IMG/VR virus record: IMGVR_UViG_3300038656_000062 | Coordinates: 1-21,969 of that record | Direction: 5' to 3' (one strand) | Source: a virus | Length of the DNA stretch: 21,969 nt | Shown here: positions 21,422 through 21,969 of the stretch, in pieces | Position numbering within the stretch: position 1 is the first letter of the stretch | How the letters are laid out: the number at the start of each line of letters is the position of its first letter | Notes under the pieces: model-generated | Databases searched by the model: none | The model's input: only the letters and a program-made list of their open reading frames with translations | What the model was told of the DNA's origin: nothing | Position numbers and translations under genes: made by a program

Positions 21422-21607
21422 TTATCTACAATCCCTATCTAGTTTTTGAAGCAGCTCCCTGATCTCTGGGAGTAGGGAGTAAGATCGTTCAATAACTGAT
21501 TCTAGGCTCTCTACCTGTTCTCCTTTACTAAGCCTCTCTACTAGAAAGCACATTGTATTTATTCTGTTTGTTAATTTTTCTACTGTTGATTCTTCAATTT
21601 TTGACAT
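21422..21607 (-). CDS. 61-aa helical protein
   Basis: Acidic and helical throughout (VEKLTNRINTMCFLVERL, ESVIERSYSLLPEIRELLQKL), likely a helical hairpin or coiled coil. The start at 21607 overlaps the preceding gene by 28 bases. An internal ATG at residue 19 would remove the overlap but lose the first helix. No family recognised. Confidence 0.65.
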   Translation of the reverse strand: MSKIEESTVEKLTNRINTMCFLVERLSKGEQVESLESVIERSYSLLPEIRELLQKLDRDCR

Positions 21608-21792
21608 CTGTATAATGCTTCTTTATATGTTAAACCATCCATTATTATTTCATCTAGGATAGGGTATTCAAAGAGCATTTGGCTCTCTTTTATACCATAC
21701 CCTAACTCTGTTCCTACTACTTCAAATTTCCTATAATGACTTATATGTGTCAAAAACAGAAGTAGTACAAATAAAAATGCTAATGTTCCCAT
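21580..21792 (-). CDS. 70-aa protein with N-terminal membrane anchor
   Basis: Residues 3-18 (TLAFLFVLLLFLTHIS) form a hydrophobic helix followed by HYRK, a membrane anchor with the rest probably inside the cell by the positive-inside rule. There is no clear cleavage site. The tail contains LTYKEALYRCQKLKNQQ. The ATG follows AAAATT. Small early membrane proteins of phages often act on the host envelope, but nothing here shows the target. Confidence 0.7.
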   Translation of the reverse strand: MGTLAFLFVLLLFLTHISHYRKFEVVGTELGYGIKESQMLFEYPILDEIIMDGLTYKEALYRCQKLKNQQ

Positions 21793-21796
21793 AATT

Positions 21797-21969
21797 TTAA
21801 ATTATTGTTATTAATTCTTTTACAAACTCTTCCATTTCTCTACTAAAAACATTTATTTCTATACCACTTTCGGCAACAAAATAAATAGAGTTAACAATAA
21901 TATCCACTTCTAATTTAGTAGTCTCCACCTGTGAATCATCGCTAAAGAGATACCGCCTTGGGAACTCAT
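21797..21969 (-). CDS. Partial gene at right edge (C-terminal 56 aa)
   Basis: An open leftward frame enters from the right end of the window and stops at TAA 21799-21797, 4 bases before the next ATG. Its end reads VDIIVNSIYFVAESGIEINVF followed by MEEFVKELITII: alternating hydrophobics, then a helix. The start lies outside the window. An ATG at the very edge in another frame stops after 19 codons and is not the gene. Confidence 0.6.
   Translation of the reverse strand, partial: EFPRRYLFSDDSQVETTKLEVDIIVNSIYFVAESGIEINVFSREMEEFVKELITII

Noticed and set aside
1-21969. CRISPR arrays, tRNA genes, integrase or IS elements
   Set aside because: No regularly spaced repeats, no cloverleaf with a CCA-type end noticed, and no recombinase motif seen; the sequence is almost completely occupied by protein genes.

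Overview
The window is a low-GC (roughly 30% by eye), almost fully coding piece of a tailed-phage genome, most likely from a phage of a Bacteroidota host (Flavobacteriia or relatives). The evidence for the host is the BT4734/VirE-N type primase, several small early proteins that look like families I associate with Bacteroidota phages, the lack of Shine-Dalgarno sequences with AT-rich start contexts, and promoter-like TAnnTTTG boxes of the Bacteroidota type. The giant late protein and the two opposed gene blocks recall crAss-like phages, but no hallmark capsid, portal or terminase gene is inside the window, so that placement is tentative. TAA, TGA and TAG all act as stops, so the code is standard.

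Layout. The left 5.9 kb is the end of a rightward (late) block: the tail of one gene, a 1898-residue giant protein that is probably virion-associated, and a 23-residue four-cysteine micro-ORF. A symmetric hairpin at 5887-5920 separates it from about 16 kb of leftward (early/replication) genes. From right to left these are: small proteins including membrane-associated ones (21.0-22.0 kb); an operon from 20943 to 13623 with a coiled-coil protein, a DNA methyltransferase, a MazG/HisE-like NTP pyrophosphohydrolase, a secreted protein, two tandem paralogues, a winged-helix candidate and a DnaB-type helicase; a unit from 13542 to 10835 ending in a thymidylate synthase split by an in-frame endonuclease-like domain; a primase plus family A DNA polymerase unit (10753-7704); and a unit with an Rnl2-type RNA ligase (7637-5939).

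Regulation. Four leftward transcription units appear to start with the same architecture: ATGTTAAA-like box, 26 or about 36 bases, TATATTTGT-like box, short A-rich leader, ATG. At the two longer spacers a terminator hairpin for the preceding unit sits inside the promoter. Together the early genes give DNA synthesis (primase, helicase, polymerase with proofreading), dTMP supply and nucleotide sanitation, DNA modification and RNA repair.

Most notable points: the thymidylate synthase interrupted by a domain resembling a phage homing-endonuclease family without intein splice junctions; the helicase ending in an SSB-like DDVPF tail; the methyltransferase gene flanked by 25-bp direct repeats; the shared promoter/terminator modules; and a paired palindrome around 13.0 kb. 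Several starts were moved downstream from the longest reading frame, and small genes at 5810, 6979, 12928 (weak) and 21300 plus partial genes at both edges were added.
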